Assembly (NCBI GenBank): GCA_046329195.1 | Contig: JAXLVB010000003.1 | Location: 372,001-436,000 of the forward strand | Length of the DNA stretch: 64,000 bases | DNA from: JAXLVB01 sp046329195 | Lineage (GTDB): Bacteria; Bacteroidota; Bacteroidia; Cytophagales; Spirosomataceae | Direction of reading: 5' to 3' | In this document: in pieces, positions 16,425 through 24,508 of the stretch | Layout of the letters: each line of letters begins with the position of its first letter | Numbering within the stretch: the first letter of the stretch is position 1 | Program-made: the position numbers and the translations under genes | Notes under the pieces: model-generated | The model's database searches: none | Seen by the model: only the letters and a program-made list of their open reading frames with translations | What the model was told of the DNA's origin: nothing

Positions 16425-17654
16425 TTACTTCGCCAACTTAGCGTTTAAGCCTTTGTCCAATTCATCCAAAAATTCCTCGGTATAGAGATAGTGCTCACCG
16501 TGATTTACTTTGTTGCCGTGAATACACACGGCTAAGTCTTTGGTCATTTTACCACTTTCTACAGTTTCTACGCACACATCTTCAAGTGCTTGACAGAAGT
16601 CAATGAGTTCTTGGTTACCATCTAACTTACCACGGAAGGCCAAGCCACGAGTCCACGCAAAAATAGAAGCGATTGGATTGGTCGAAGTAGGCTTACCAGC
16701 TTGGTGGTCACGGTAGTGGCGAGTTACGGTACCGTGCGCTGCTTCGGCTTCCATGATGCCGCCGTCTGGTGTAATCAACACCGAGGTCATCAAACCTAAT
16801 GAGCCAAAGCCTTGCGCTACCGAGTCAGACTGTACGTCGCCATCGTAGTTTTTACAGGCCCAAATAAACTTACCATTCCATTTCAAGGCCGAAGCCACCA
16901 TGTCGTCAATCAAACGGTGTTCATACACAATACCCGCTGACTTGAATCGCTCGGCGAATTCGGCATCAAAAATCTCTTGGAAAATATCCTTGAAACGACC
17001 ATCGTACTTTTTCAAGATGGTGTTTTTGGTCGAAAGATAGACAGGCCACGCCTTTTGCAAACCAAGGTTAAAGCATGAACGAGCAAAACCCCGGATAGAT
17101 TCGTCGAGGTTATACATACCCATCGCTACCCCACCACCTTTGAACTGGAATACCTCGTGTTCAATAACGGTACCGTCTTCGCCTTCAAACTTCATGGTCA
17201 ATTTACCTTTGCCAGGCACCACAAAATCAGTAGCACGGTATTGGTCACCAAACGCATGACGACCTACGATAATAGGTGAGTCCCAGTTGGATACCAAACG
17301 AGGCACATTTTGACAAACGATGGGCTCACGAAACACCGTTCCATCCAAAATATTACGAATCGTGCCGTTTGGCGACTTCCACATCTGCTTTAAGTTAAAC
17401 TCCTTCACCCGTGCTTCGTCAGGTGTGATGGTAGCACATTTAATACCTACACCATATTGTTTGATTGCATTTGCAGCATCAATGGTCACTTGGTCGTTGG
17501 TTTCATCTCGGTACTCAATGCCAAGGTCGTAGTACTTAATGTCCACGTCGAGATAAGGCAAAATGAGTTTTTCTTTGATGAATTTCCAGATAATTCGGGT
17601 CATCTCGTCGCCATCTAATTCGACGACTGGGTTAGCGACTTTAATTTTGTTCAT
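16425..17654 (-). CDS. icd: NADP-dependent isocitrate dehydrogenase, eukaryote-like homodimeric type
   Basis: The product oxidises isocitrate to 2-oxoglutarate and CO2 in the TCA cycle, making NADPH. It has 409 residues and follows the animal IDH1/IDH2 pattern nearly throughout: 'LDGDEMTRIIWKFIKEKLI', 'KCATITPDEARV', 'QMWKSPNGTIRNILDGTVFREPI', 'GRHAFGDQYRATDFVVPG' and 'EAAHGTVTRHYRDHQAGKPTSTNPIASIFAWTRGL'. The isocitrate-binding Ser/Asn/Arg set is present. It is not the E. coli type. The gene stands alone and is divergent from the VOC gene. Confidence 0.97.
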   Translation of the reverse strand: MNKIKVANPVVELDGDEMTRIIWKFIKEKLILPYLDVDIKYYDLGIEYRDETNDQVTIDAANAIKQYGVGIKCATITPDEARVKEFNLKQMWKSPNGTIRNILDGTVFREPIVCQNVPRLVSNWDSPIIVGRHAFGDQYRATDFVVPGKGKLTMKFEGEDGTVIEHEVFQFKGGGVAMGMYNLDESIRGFARSCFNLGLQKAWPVYLSTKNTILKKYDGRFKDIFQEIFDAEFAERFKSAGIVYEHRLIDDMVASALKWNGKFIWACKNYDGDVQSDSVAQGFGSLGLMTSVLITPDGGIMEAEAAHGTVTRHYRDHQAGKPTSTNPIASIFAWTRGLAFRGKLDGNQELIDFCQALEDVCVETVESGKMTKDLAVCIHGNKVNHGEHYLYTEEFLDELDKGLNAKLAK

Positions 17655-17838
17655 TATGCAGAAGAAAAGTTCAGAAATTAAAAAAAAGTAAGGCTCAGCT
17701 TACGAAAGTGCAAAAATACACAAGTCTGTAAGAAAATGCTGTACTCCTGCAAAAGATTGTGCTAAATCTTTGGATTAAAGCTATTTGGCTAAACTAATTT
17801 TTACTTGATTTGTAGTATTGGTTTAAAGCTAACTTACT

Positions 17839-18195
17839 ATGCAACACCTCATCAATTGGTTTGAGATTCCTACAGAAGACATTAACCGAGCAGCTGATTT
17901 TTACAGCAAGGTATTGGATATCCCTGTACCTGTTCAAGATTTGGGTGATTTAAAAATGGCCTTTTTGCCCGAAGGCTTTGGTGCGCTTGTAAAACACCCA
18001 AGCTATACGCCTTCGTACCAAGGACCACTCATTTATCTAAACGGTGGCGATGACCTCACACAATTACTAGAACGAGTAGAACCTGCAGGCGGAAAAGTGT
18101 TAAGAGCCAAGACCCTAGTTAGTCCACAATTTGGCTTTATGGCCTTGTTTGAAGATACTGAAGGCAACCGAATGGCGCTCCATTCTCGAAACTAA
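17839..18195 (+). CDS. VOC-superfamily (glyoxalase/bleomycin-resistance fold) protein
   Basis: The 118-residue product has two repeated beta-alpha-beta units: 'INWFEIPTEDINRAADFYSKVLDI' and 'PLIYLNGGDDLTQLLERVEPAGGKVL...FGFMALFEDTEGNRMALHS'. This is the VOC pattern with a possible metal Glu in the last strand. Members include glyoxalases, dioxygenases and drug-binding proteins; the substrate cannot be told. It is transcribed away from icd. Confidence 0.8.
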   Translation: MQHLINWFEIPTEDINRAADFYSKVLDIPVPVQDLGDLKMAFLPEGFGALVKHPSYTPSYQGPLIYLNGGDDLTQLLERVEPAGGKVLRAKTLVSPQFGFMALFEDTEGNRMALHSRN

Positions 18196-18254
18196 CCGGA
18201 GTGGCTGGATGGTTTCAATGTCATAGCGTGTTTCATTTCTACTGCCGAAATGAT

Positions 18255-18262
18255 TACCTTTG
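18255..18262 (+). promoter_or_regulatory. -7 element of the DUF433/DUF5615 promoter
   Basis: TACCTTTG, 25 bases before the ATG at 18288, matches TAnnTTTG. A TTTC near 18230 may act as the -33 element. Confidence 0.6.
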
Positions 18263-18287
18263 TTGTCGCAATCAGCATCATTAGTTT

Positions 18288-18533
18288 ATGAAAGAAAGCA
18301 TCATTGTCGTCAATCCTGATATCATGTCTGGCGAGCCTGTGTTCAGAGGAACACGAGTGCCTATTCAGACGCTGTTTGATTATTTAACCCATAATTCGAC
18401 CATTGATGAATTTCTGATAGGTTTTCCTCATATCACTCGTGAAGCAGTCGTTGCGGTATTAGCAGAAGTCGCCAAAAGAGGAATTCCGAGAAGAATACAA
18501 AAAAAACAGAATGCCATTACTTCTACTACTTGA
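18288..18533 (+). CDS. DUF433 antitoxin-like protein
   Basis: The 81-residue product has the DUF433 signature: 'VNPDIMSGEPVFRGTRVPIQTLFDYL' followed by 'IDEFLIGFPHITREAVVAVL', a winged or helix-turn-helix-like fold. DUF433 proteins are predicted DNA-binding antitoxins that partner PIN-like toxins. The next gene encodes such a partner and overlaps by 23 bases in another frame, which couples their translation. As in other toxin-antitoxin pairs, autoregulation is likely, but no operator palindrome was identified. Confidence 0.85.
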   Translation: MKESIIVVNPDIMSGEPVFRGTRVPIQTLFDYLTHNSTIDEFLIGFPHITREAVVAVLAEVAKRGIPRRIQKKQNAITSTT

Positions 18534-18891
18534 TGAAAATATTGATGTGCGTTTGTCACCAATGCTTGCTCCGTATGGAGCCAAAACAATCCGAGATATG
18601 AATTGGCTGGGCAAATCAAATGGAGAATTAATGCGCTTAATTGTAGAACAAGGTTTTAACATTTTTATTACAACTGACAAGAATTTACCGTTTCAACAAA
18701 ATTTGTCAGCGTTAAAATATGCCCTCTGGGTATTAGATACGCCTTCTAATGACTTTCAGACACTACAATTATTCGTCCCTGCCATTCTGAATCAATTAGC
18801 CCAAGCAGATAACAATCAGCCTATTCAACTTGAGCTACAATACATCTCAGTAGCTGGAATAAGTACCGGAAAGAAGTTGAAGAAAACCTAA
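18511..18891 (+). CDS. DUF5615-family PIN-like toxin
   Basis: The product has 126 residues. The start 'LLLDENIDVRLSPML' and 'GFNIFITTDKNLPFQQN' carry the Asp residues (D-E-N and T-D-K-N) typical of DUF5615/Mut7-C PIN-like nuclease domains. With the DUF433 gene just upstream it forms a recognised putative type II toxin-antitoxin arrangement. RNase activity is expected from the fold but not shown. It ends 27 bases before ffh. Confidence 0.82.
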   Translation: MPLLLLLDENIDVRLSPMLAPYGAKTIRDMNWLGKSNGELMRLIVEQGFNIFITTDKNLPFQQNLSALKYALWVLDTPSNDFQTLQLFVPAILNQLAQADNNQPIQLELQYISVAGISTGKKLKKT

Positions 18892-18917
18892 CGTAAGTAT
18901 TTAATTATCAAAATAAT

Positions 18918-20243
18918 ATGTTTGAGAATTTAACCGACAAGCTCAATAAAGCCATCCGAACACTGAAAGGTTCGGGTAAGATTACCGACATCAATGTAGC
19001 CTCTACGGTCAAAGAAATCCGTAGAGCCTTGATGGACGCTGACGTTAACTACAAGGTAGCCAAAGACATCACCGACCGCATCAAGGACGAAGCGATGGGG
19101 CAAAAAATCATGATTGCCGTAGAGCCAGGTCAAATGTTGGTCAAAATTGTGCATGATGAACTCACTCAGTTGATGGGTTCGTCGGCGCAGAGTATCAATC
19201 TCAAAGGTTCGCCAGCAGTGGTGTTGATAGCAGGTTTGCAAGGTTCGGGTAAAACTACCTTCTCGGGCAAATTAGCTAATAACATCAAGCGGTCTGGCCG
19301 TCAGGTATTGTTGGCAGCTTGCGATATTTATCGCCCAGCGGCCATTGACCAGTTGAAAGTATTGGGTGAACAAATTGGCGTGGAAGTTTATGCTGAGCCT
19401 GAGAACAAAGATGCCGTAGCCATTGCCAAAAATGCCGTTGACTATGCCAAACGCATGGGCAAAAACGTGGTGATTGTGGATACGGCGGGTCGTTTGGCGG
19501 TGGACGAAGTGATGATGAAGGAGGTAGAAAATGTAAAATCTGCCATTAAGCCTTCCGAAATCCTGTTCGTAGTTGACTCCATGACGGGTCAAGATGCCGT
19601 AAATACCGCCAAGACCTTCAACGACCGACTTGATTTTGACGGCGTAGTTCTCACCAAATTGGATGGCGATGCTCGTGGTGGTGCGGCTTTGTCTATTCGT
19701 CACGTGGTGGACAAGCCCATCAAGTACATCTCGACAGGCGAAAAAATGGATGCGCTCGACGTGTTCTACCCCGACCGTATGGCCAGCCGTATTTTGGGAA
19801 TGGGCGACGTGTTGTCGTTGGTCGAGAAAGCCCAAATGGCTTTTGACGAAGACGAAGCTCGCCGCATCAACAAGCAAATTCGTCAAAACCAATTCAATTT
19901 CGATGATTTTTATAGCCAGCTTCAGCAAATCAAGAAGATGGGGAATATCAAAGACTTGATGGGGATGATTCCGGGCATGGGTCAGGCCATCAAAGACGTG
20001 GATATTGACAACAACTCATTTAAGCCCATCGAAGCTATTATTTCGTCAATGACCCCCAAAGAGCGCAACCAACCTGACATCATTGATGCCAGCCGTAAGC
20101 GTCGGATTGCAGCGGGCTCAGGCACGAGTGTTCAGGAGGTAAACAACCTGATGAAACAGTTTGAAGAAATGCGTAAGATGATGAAAATGATGAACAAAGT
20201 ACAGGCAGGCCAAATGCGCTTGCCTGGCATGTTTAAGCGATAA
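18918..20243 (+). CDS. ffh: signal recognition particle protein Ffh (SRP54)
   Basis: Ffh binds signal peptides and 4.5S RNA and delivers ribosomes to FtsY. The 441-residue product has the N domain, the GTPase G domain ('GLQGSGKTTFSGKLA', about 105-120; 'DTAGRLAVDE'; 'TKLDGDARGG') and the Met-rich M domain ending in 'MRKMMKMMNKVQAGQMRLPGMFKR'. Length and order are normal. The gene follows the toxin-antitoxin pair closely. Confidence 0.97.
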   Translation: MFENLTDKLNKAIRTLKGSGKITDINVASTVKEIRRALMDADVNYKVAKDITDRIKDEAMGQKIMIAVEPGQMLVKIVHDELTQLMGSSAQSINLKGSPAVVLIAGLQGSGKTTFSGKLANNIKRSGRQVLLAACDIYRPAAIDQLKVLGEQIGVEVYAEPENKDAVAIAKNAVDYAKRMGKNVVIVDTAGRLAVDEVMMKEVENVKSAIKPSEILFVVDSMTGQDAVNTAKTFNDRLDFDGVVLTKLDGDARGGAALSIRHVVDKPIKYISTGEKMDALDVFYPDRMASRILGMGDVLSLVEKAQMAFDEDEARRINKQIRQNQFNFDDFYSQLQQIKKMGNIKDLMGMIPGMGQAIKDVDIDNNSFKPIEAIISSMTPKERNQPDIIDASRKRRIAAGSGTSVQEVNNLMKQFEEMRKMMKMMNKVQAGQMRLPGMFKR

Positions 20244-20259
20244 ATCGGCATCGTTAACC

Positions 20260-20305
20260 AAACAAAAAGAGGAGAAAGCTTATGGGTTTTCCCCTCTTTT
20301 TGTTT
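20260..20305. terminator. bidirectional terminator between ffh and the flippase gene
   Basis: AAACAAAAAGAGG (from 20260) pairs with CCTCTTTTTGTTT (to 20305), with an inner part carrying one A-C mismatch. It serves ffh and, from the other strand, overlaps the last codons of the convergent flippase gene. Confidence 0.8.
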
Positions 20306-21815
20306 GTAGCTTTTTAGGAGCAAGCTTCCATAAAGTTTTGCGTTCGATAATCACGATACCCGCCACATACAACAAGCACAGACCCAGGTGATACGGAACA
20401 GCAATCCAAAGGTTACTGATCTGAATCTTAGACGAGGCCCAAATCAATAAGCCTGCCGAGCCAATATAACCCAGTGCCGAGGTTAAATCGTACGGGATAG
20501 GATAATGAATACTACCTAACCAGTAGCACACAAGAGTCATAATAAAGCACGAAAGCAAAAAAGTAATAGCACAGCCCTCGTAGCCAATTTGAGGAATCAG
20601 CAACACGTTAAGACCAACCGTCAGACCAGCTCCTAACAACGTAATCAGGGTTCCATAATATGTTTTGTCAGACAGTTTGAACCAAATAGAAAGATTATAA
20701 TAAATCCCTAAGAAAACGTTGGCCAACAGCAAGATAGATACTACGCCTAGCCCTTCTTGATATACTTTGTTTCGCAAAAACCAATGGGCTACAAAGTCGA
20801 GGTTGAGGCTCACACCCACCCAGATGAGTACGCAGCAGATAATAAACCATTTCATCACCAGTGCAAACGTTTCGGGGGCGTTGCGGTCTTTAGCTTGCGA
20901 AAAGAAAAACGGCTCGGCGGCATATCGAAACGCCTGTATCACCAAATTGACAAAAATAGATAGCTTGTAACAATTGCCATAAATCCCCAAAACGTCTTTG
21001 GCTGTGCGCCCAGGGTAAAAACCGTCGGGGAGCAGATATTTCAGCAACAAGCGGTCAGTCATGAGGTTGACAGTACCTGCCAGCCCCATAATCAAGATGG
21101 GATACGCATAAACCCAAACGATTTTAAACTGCTCAGCATCAAGGGTCGGCCTAAACATCCGAAATTCACGCCACAGCATCGGAATCATCATACCATTGGC
21201 AATGAGATTGGCCAAGAAAATATACCCAACGCCTAGCTGAGGATTATACATCCAAGCCATCATAGGCTTCAACTCAGCCAGAAAATGGTTTTCATAAATC
21301 CCTTTACAAAACCACAGAAAAAAGAAATTGAGACCCACATTTAGCAGGATATTCGTCATGCGGATGCCAGCAAACTTTTTGGCTTTTTTTTGTAAGCGCA
21401 GCCACGCAAACGGAATAGCCACAATGGCATCTATGGCAATGATAATAGCCATCCAGACAATGTTGGTTTCTTCGCCACGATAATCTAACGCTGCGGCCAG
21501 TTGTGGTGCAAACAGGATCATCGTTCCCGAAAACAGCACGCTGGTACTGAGTATAGCCGTTAGCACCAAATTATAGTAAAACCGAGGGTTTTCGGCCCGA
21601 GAAGCATAGCGAAAAAAGGCCGTTTCCATTCCGTACGTATAAAGCACATTCAGAATGGCCGCATAGGCATACAACTCAATGTTTGACGAAAGCATACCCG
21701 GCTTGGGAAACACCTGCGTGTGGAGCGCTACCAAAAAGAAGTTAATAGTTCGGCCCAGAATACTTGGCACACCATAAAGAACGGTCTCGCCTGCTAATTT
21801 TTTTAAGATACTCAT
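20280..21815 (-). CDS. polysaccharide flippase / Wzx-like membrane protein
   Basis: The product has about 511 residues with some 12-14 hydrophobic spans and the start 'MSILKKLAGETVLYGVPSILGRTINFFL', typical of the polysaccharide-biosynthesis (MATE/MurJ-related) flippases. Such proteins move lipid-linked sugars across the inner membrane. The substrate is unknown and no other sugar genes adjoin it. ATG 21815 is preferred over one 54 bases upstream because a promoter -7 element lies between them. Confidence 0.82.
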   Translation of the reverse strand: MSILKKLAGETVLYGVPSILGRTINFFLVALHTQVFPKPGMLSSNIELYAYAAILNVLYTYGMETAFFRYASRAENPRFYYNLVLTAILSTSVLFSGTMILFAPQLAAALDYRGEETNIVWMAIIIAIDAIVAIPFAWLRLQKKAKKFAGIRMTNILLNVGLNFFFLWFCKGIYENHFLAELKPMMAWMYNPQLGVGYIFLANLIANGMMIPMLWREFRMFRPTLDAEQFKIVWVYAYPILIMGLAGTVNLMTDRLLLKYLLPDGFYPGRTAKDVLGIYGNCYKLSIFVNLVIQAFRYAAEPFFFSQAKDRNAPETFALVMKWFIICCVLIWVGVSLNLDFVAHWFLRNKVYQEGLGVVSILLLANVFLGIYYNLSIWFKLSDKTYYGTLITLLGAGLTVGLNVLLIPQIGYEGCAITFLLSCFIMTLVCYWLGSIHYPIPYDLTSALGYIGSAGLLIWASSKIQISNLWIAVPYHLGLCLLYVAGIVIIERKTLWKLAPKKLQTKRGENP

Positions 21816-21836
21816 GCGGTAAAGCTGCTGAACAAA

Positions 21837-21844
21837 CAAAAGTA
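21837..21844 (-). promoter_or_regulatory. -7 element of the flippase promoter
   Basis: On the minus strand TACTTTTG lies 21 bases before the ATG at 21815, with a TTG 22 bases upstream of it. It fixes the start at 21815. Confidence 0.65.
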
Positions 21845-22040
21845 GCAAGAACATCCTAAAATGCCCCAATTCCTTTTAAGCATTCCTAAAAAACACCCTC
21901 AGAACAACCATTAACTTATTGATTCATAAACAATTAAAACACTCATCCCCTTACTCAAAAAATAACATAGAAAAATGTACAACGCATACATATCTTTCTT
22001 CATCTCAAAAATCCCTAACTTGCGGCTTCGCTACATAATT

Positions 22041-22496
22041 ATGAAACAAAACGTTTGCTTTATCATCCTTTGCTTGCTGGGGGTCTCACTTTCTTCTTAC
22101 GGACAGGCCACTGTTACGTATTATCCCTTTAATTCGGTTTTTTCGGTCAGTAGCAATGTGCAAAAATCGGTTTATCTCGATTGCCGAATACAGATGAATT
22201 CGCTCATCACTTCGCTCAATACCGAACTGGCGCCGATGTTTCGGATTAGCAAACAGTCTAACTCGTTCTATTACCTTGGAGCAGGCCTTAACACCAGTAT
22301 TGTCGGCAAAATCACGGACGAAGAAGACCTCATCAAAGGATATTTTTTGAGTGCTGGTGTGCGTGTGAATCCGCTCGAAAGCGTCAAAAATTTAGGTCTT
22401 GCTTTTGAATTGTCACCCTATGCCAACAAAAACTTCAAGTCGGGGGTTTTTCGGGCGTGGTTAGGGATTAGTTACCAGTTTGGAAAAAAGAAATAA
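22041..22496 (+). CDS. exported protein, probable small outer-membrane beta-barrel
   Basis: The 151-residue product starts with a signal peptide ('MKQNVCFIILCLLGVSLSSYGQ'), which is why ATG 22041 is preferred to one 66 bases upstream. The mature part alternates polar and aromatic residues in short strands and ends 'RAWLGISYQFGKKK', like a barrel's last strand. The family is not recognised and the function is unknown. Confidence 0.6.
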   Translation: MKQNVCFIILCLLGVSLSSYGQATVTYYPFNSVFSVSSNVQKSVYLDCRIQMNSLITSLNTELAPMFRISKQSNSFYYLGAGLNTSIVGKITDEEDLIKGYFLSAGVRVNPLESVKNLGLAFELSPYANKNFKSGVFRAWLGISYQFGKKK

Positions 22497-22623
22497 ACGA
22501 CCTGATTCTAAACCAATTAACGTTTTTAGTCATTAAGTTTTAATACCTCTTAAGCTTTCCTGTACCTAGTTGTCTGCAAAAAATCCTTCATAAGCTTGCG
22601 GCTGTCTATTGCCGTATGAGTAA

Positions 22624-22752
22624 ACCATTTTTACAATTCCTAAATCAACTCACCATTACCTGTTTGACTTACAAAATTTACCGATTGGTGTATATTTAGT
22701 GAATGTAGAAACACGTTATGGTAAAGTGGTGAGGCGAGTGGTGAAGCAGTAA
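22624..22752 (+). pseudogene. relic of a type IX secretion (T9SS) C-terminal sorting domain
   Basis: In frame up to TAA at 22750-22752 the sequence reads 'FDLQNLPIGVYLVNVE' then 'TRYGKVVRRVVKQ', the classical end of T9SS cargo proteins (type A sorting domain). There is a stop at 22621-22623 and no start or body upstream in this frame. The other frames of 22497-22623 are broken as well. It is therefore the stump of a deleted or frameshifted cargo gene. The remaining bases of 22497-22954 show nothing else I can support. Confidence 0.65.
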
Positions 22753-22954
22753 ATAATCTTCGTAAAATACGTATTCGGTTAACTTTATTTTCTTCTGCAT
22801 CGCTTGCCAGCATCCTATTGATGGCGCTACTGATGTTACCGAAACCCTTTTTTTCAAAAATGTGATAAGTACAGGCTAACTTCAAGATTTCGCCAGAATT
22901 GGTAGTTAGTTTCACAGCGAAATTAAAAAACGATTCCAAACCACTATTGATACC

Positions 22955-24340
22955 ATGAAAACAGTTGAAAAAATTACCTCAAGAATAGTAGCTATTCAAG
23001 GGGTAGCTTTTACCAAAGGAAATTGGAAAAAATGGAATTGGGCTCTCTTATTAGTCGGAATGACCTCGATAAGTTTTGCTCAAGAAATGACATCTAGCAC
23101 TACCATAGCAACCCCGATGGTCTCGGTGGTAGCACCCTACAAAGAAGATGTGCGCAATGCCATTTTGAGCGTGAGCCAGTATCCGCAAATTTTGGCTAAA
23201 TTGGCTCAAATTCACGACCAAACCAGCCAAGATTTTCAGGCTACTATCGAAACCTACAGTCAGAAAAAACAAGGTTGGTTCTATGAACTTTCACGCTATC
23301 CAGACCTCATGCACCAACTGGCGAGTATGCCTACCAACCGCTCGAAAGCCGACATTGAGGCGATGGTGCCGGGTGCTTCGGACGAACTCAAAACAGCCGC
23401 TTGGAAACTGTATGACCATCACCACAATGATTTGGTAGCCGTTGACAACCTCAACCAAAACGCTCAACGTATATTTTTGGCCTTGATAGCACCTCTGGAT
23501 GTTTCGACACAAGCGGCCTTTCAAAAGTTGGTAGATATGCCCGACGTATTGTCTGCCCTCAACGAACACATGGACCAAACCGCTCAGTTGGGCCAAAGCT
23601 TCAAAGCCAATCCTGATGCCATACGCCAACGTTTGATAGCCGCTCACGATAGCCTTGAAACCCAAAACAAACAGGCTCTTGACGCTTACAAACAGAGTTT
23701 AGCTCAAAACCCCGAGGCATTGCAAGAGTTGCAACAAGCCTCGCAAGATTATGCCAAAACCAATGGCTATCAATACAAAGAGCCCCCTGTTGATAATTCG
23801 ACAGTCAATAACTATTACTACAATCCATATCCGTATTGGTTTGGCTATCCTTATTGGTTTACTTCGGCCATGTGGTATCCTAACATGCTCTGGTACAACG
23901 CAGGCTTCTATTATGGTGTTGGCGGGTATCCGATGCTGTACGGTATGCCAAGTCTTGGTTTTTCAGCATGGTTTTTTGGTGGGGCCTATCGTTACTATCC
24001 TCACCTCTATCGTCAGTTTGGCAACTATTATCACACCAACCTATCAGCGGGCCGTTTGGCAACCAGTACTAATAGCTTTTTGAATGTAGCTCGTAGTCAT
24101 TTCAATCCCACTATGAGTGGGGGTTCGCATTGGTTTGCTAACGCTAGCAACACCGCCCAATCAGGGCGAACATTCAACCAAATGGGCGCTACATCAGCCC
24201 CTCGAACCAGTAATTGGAGTCGTGGCAATTCCTACTCTGGGCAATCGTTTGGGGGTTACAGTCGAGGCAGTTTTGGCGGAATGAGTGGTGGAGGCTTCAG
24301 AGGTGGTTTTGGCGGTGGCGGACGAGGAGGTCGGCGGTAG
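22955..24340 (+). CDS. exported protein with aromatic-rich middle and Gly/Ser-rich tail
   Basis: The product has 461 residues. A long N-terminus ends in a hydrophobic stretch and 'SISFAQE', a signal-peptide end. A helical region follows (about 60-270) with repeated phrases such as 'LSVSQYPQILAKL', 'LSRYPDLMHQLAS' and 'VDMPDVLSALNEHMDQ'. Then comes a Tyr/Trp/Pro-rich segment ('NYYYNPYPYWFGYPYWF', about 285-370) and a Ser/Gly/Arg-rich tail. The function is unknown. The aromatic block may insert in or lie on the outer membrane, but this is a guess. It is followed at once by a strong terminator, so it is a single-gene unit. Confidence 0.75.
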   Translation: MKTVEKITSRIVAIQGVAFTKGNWKKWNWALLLVGMTSISFAQEMTSSTTIATPMVSVVAPYKEDVRNAILSVSQYPQILAKLAQIHDQTSQDFQATIETYSQKKQGWFYELSRYPDLMHQLASMPTNRSKADIEAMVPGASDELKTAAWKLYDHHHNDLVAVDNLNQNAQRIFLALIAPLDVSTQAAFQKLVDMPDVLSALNEHMDQTAQLGQSFKANPDAIRQRLIAAHDSLETQNKQALDAYKQSLAQNPEALQELQQASQDYAKTNGYQYKEPPVDNSTVNNYYYNPYPYWFGYPYWFTSAMWYPNMLWYNAGFYYGVGGYPMLYGMPSLGFSAWFFGGAYRYYPHLYRQFGNYYHTNLSAGRLATSTNSFLNVARSHFNPTMSGGSHWFANASNTAQSGRTFNQMGATSAPRTSNWSRGNSYSGQSFGGYSRGSFGGMSGGGFRGGFGGGGRGGRR

Positions 24341-24360
24341 TATTCAAACTAAATCTACCT

Positions 24361-24407
24361 AACCAAACACCCCTGTTGAGGCAATGCCTCGGCAGGGGTG
24401 TTTGGTT
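24361..24407 (+). terminator. strong rho-independent terminator
   Basis: AACCAAACACCCCTG (24361-24375) and CAGGGGTGTTTGGTT (24393-24407) form a 15-bp perfect stem with a 17-base loop. It ends the transcript of the gene at 22955. Confidence 0.88.
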
Positions 24408-24508
24408 AATAGGTACTTTTGGTGAAGCATTCTTTCAATTTTCTTCCCTCCTTGATTTGATTCTCCCTAAATTTTTGGAATTTGCCGTCCGTATGTAACT
24501 ACACGACC

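Noticed and set aside
22640..22939. 99-codon minus-strand frame
   Set aside because: It is antisense to the T9SS sorting-domain relic on the plus strand, which has a recognisable family match; no family or promoter was seen for the minus frame.
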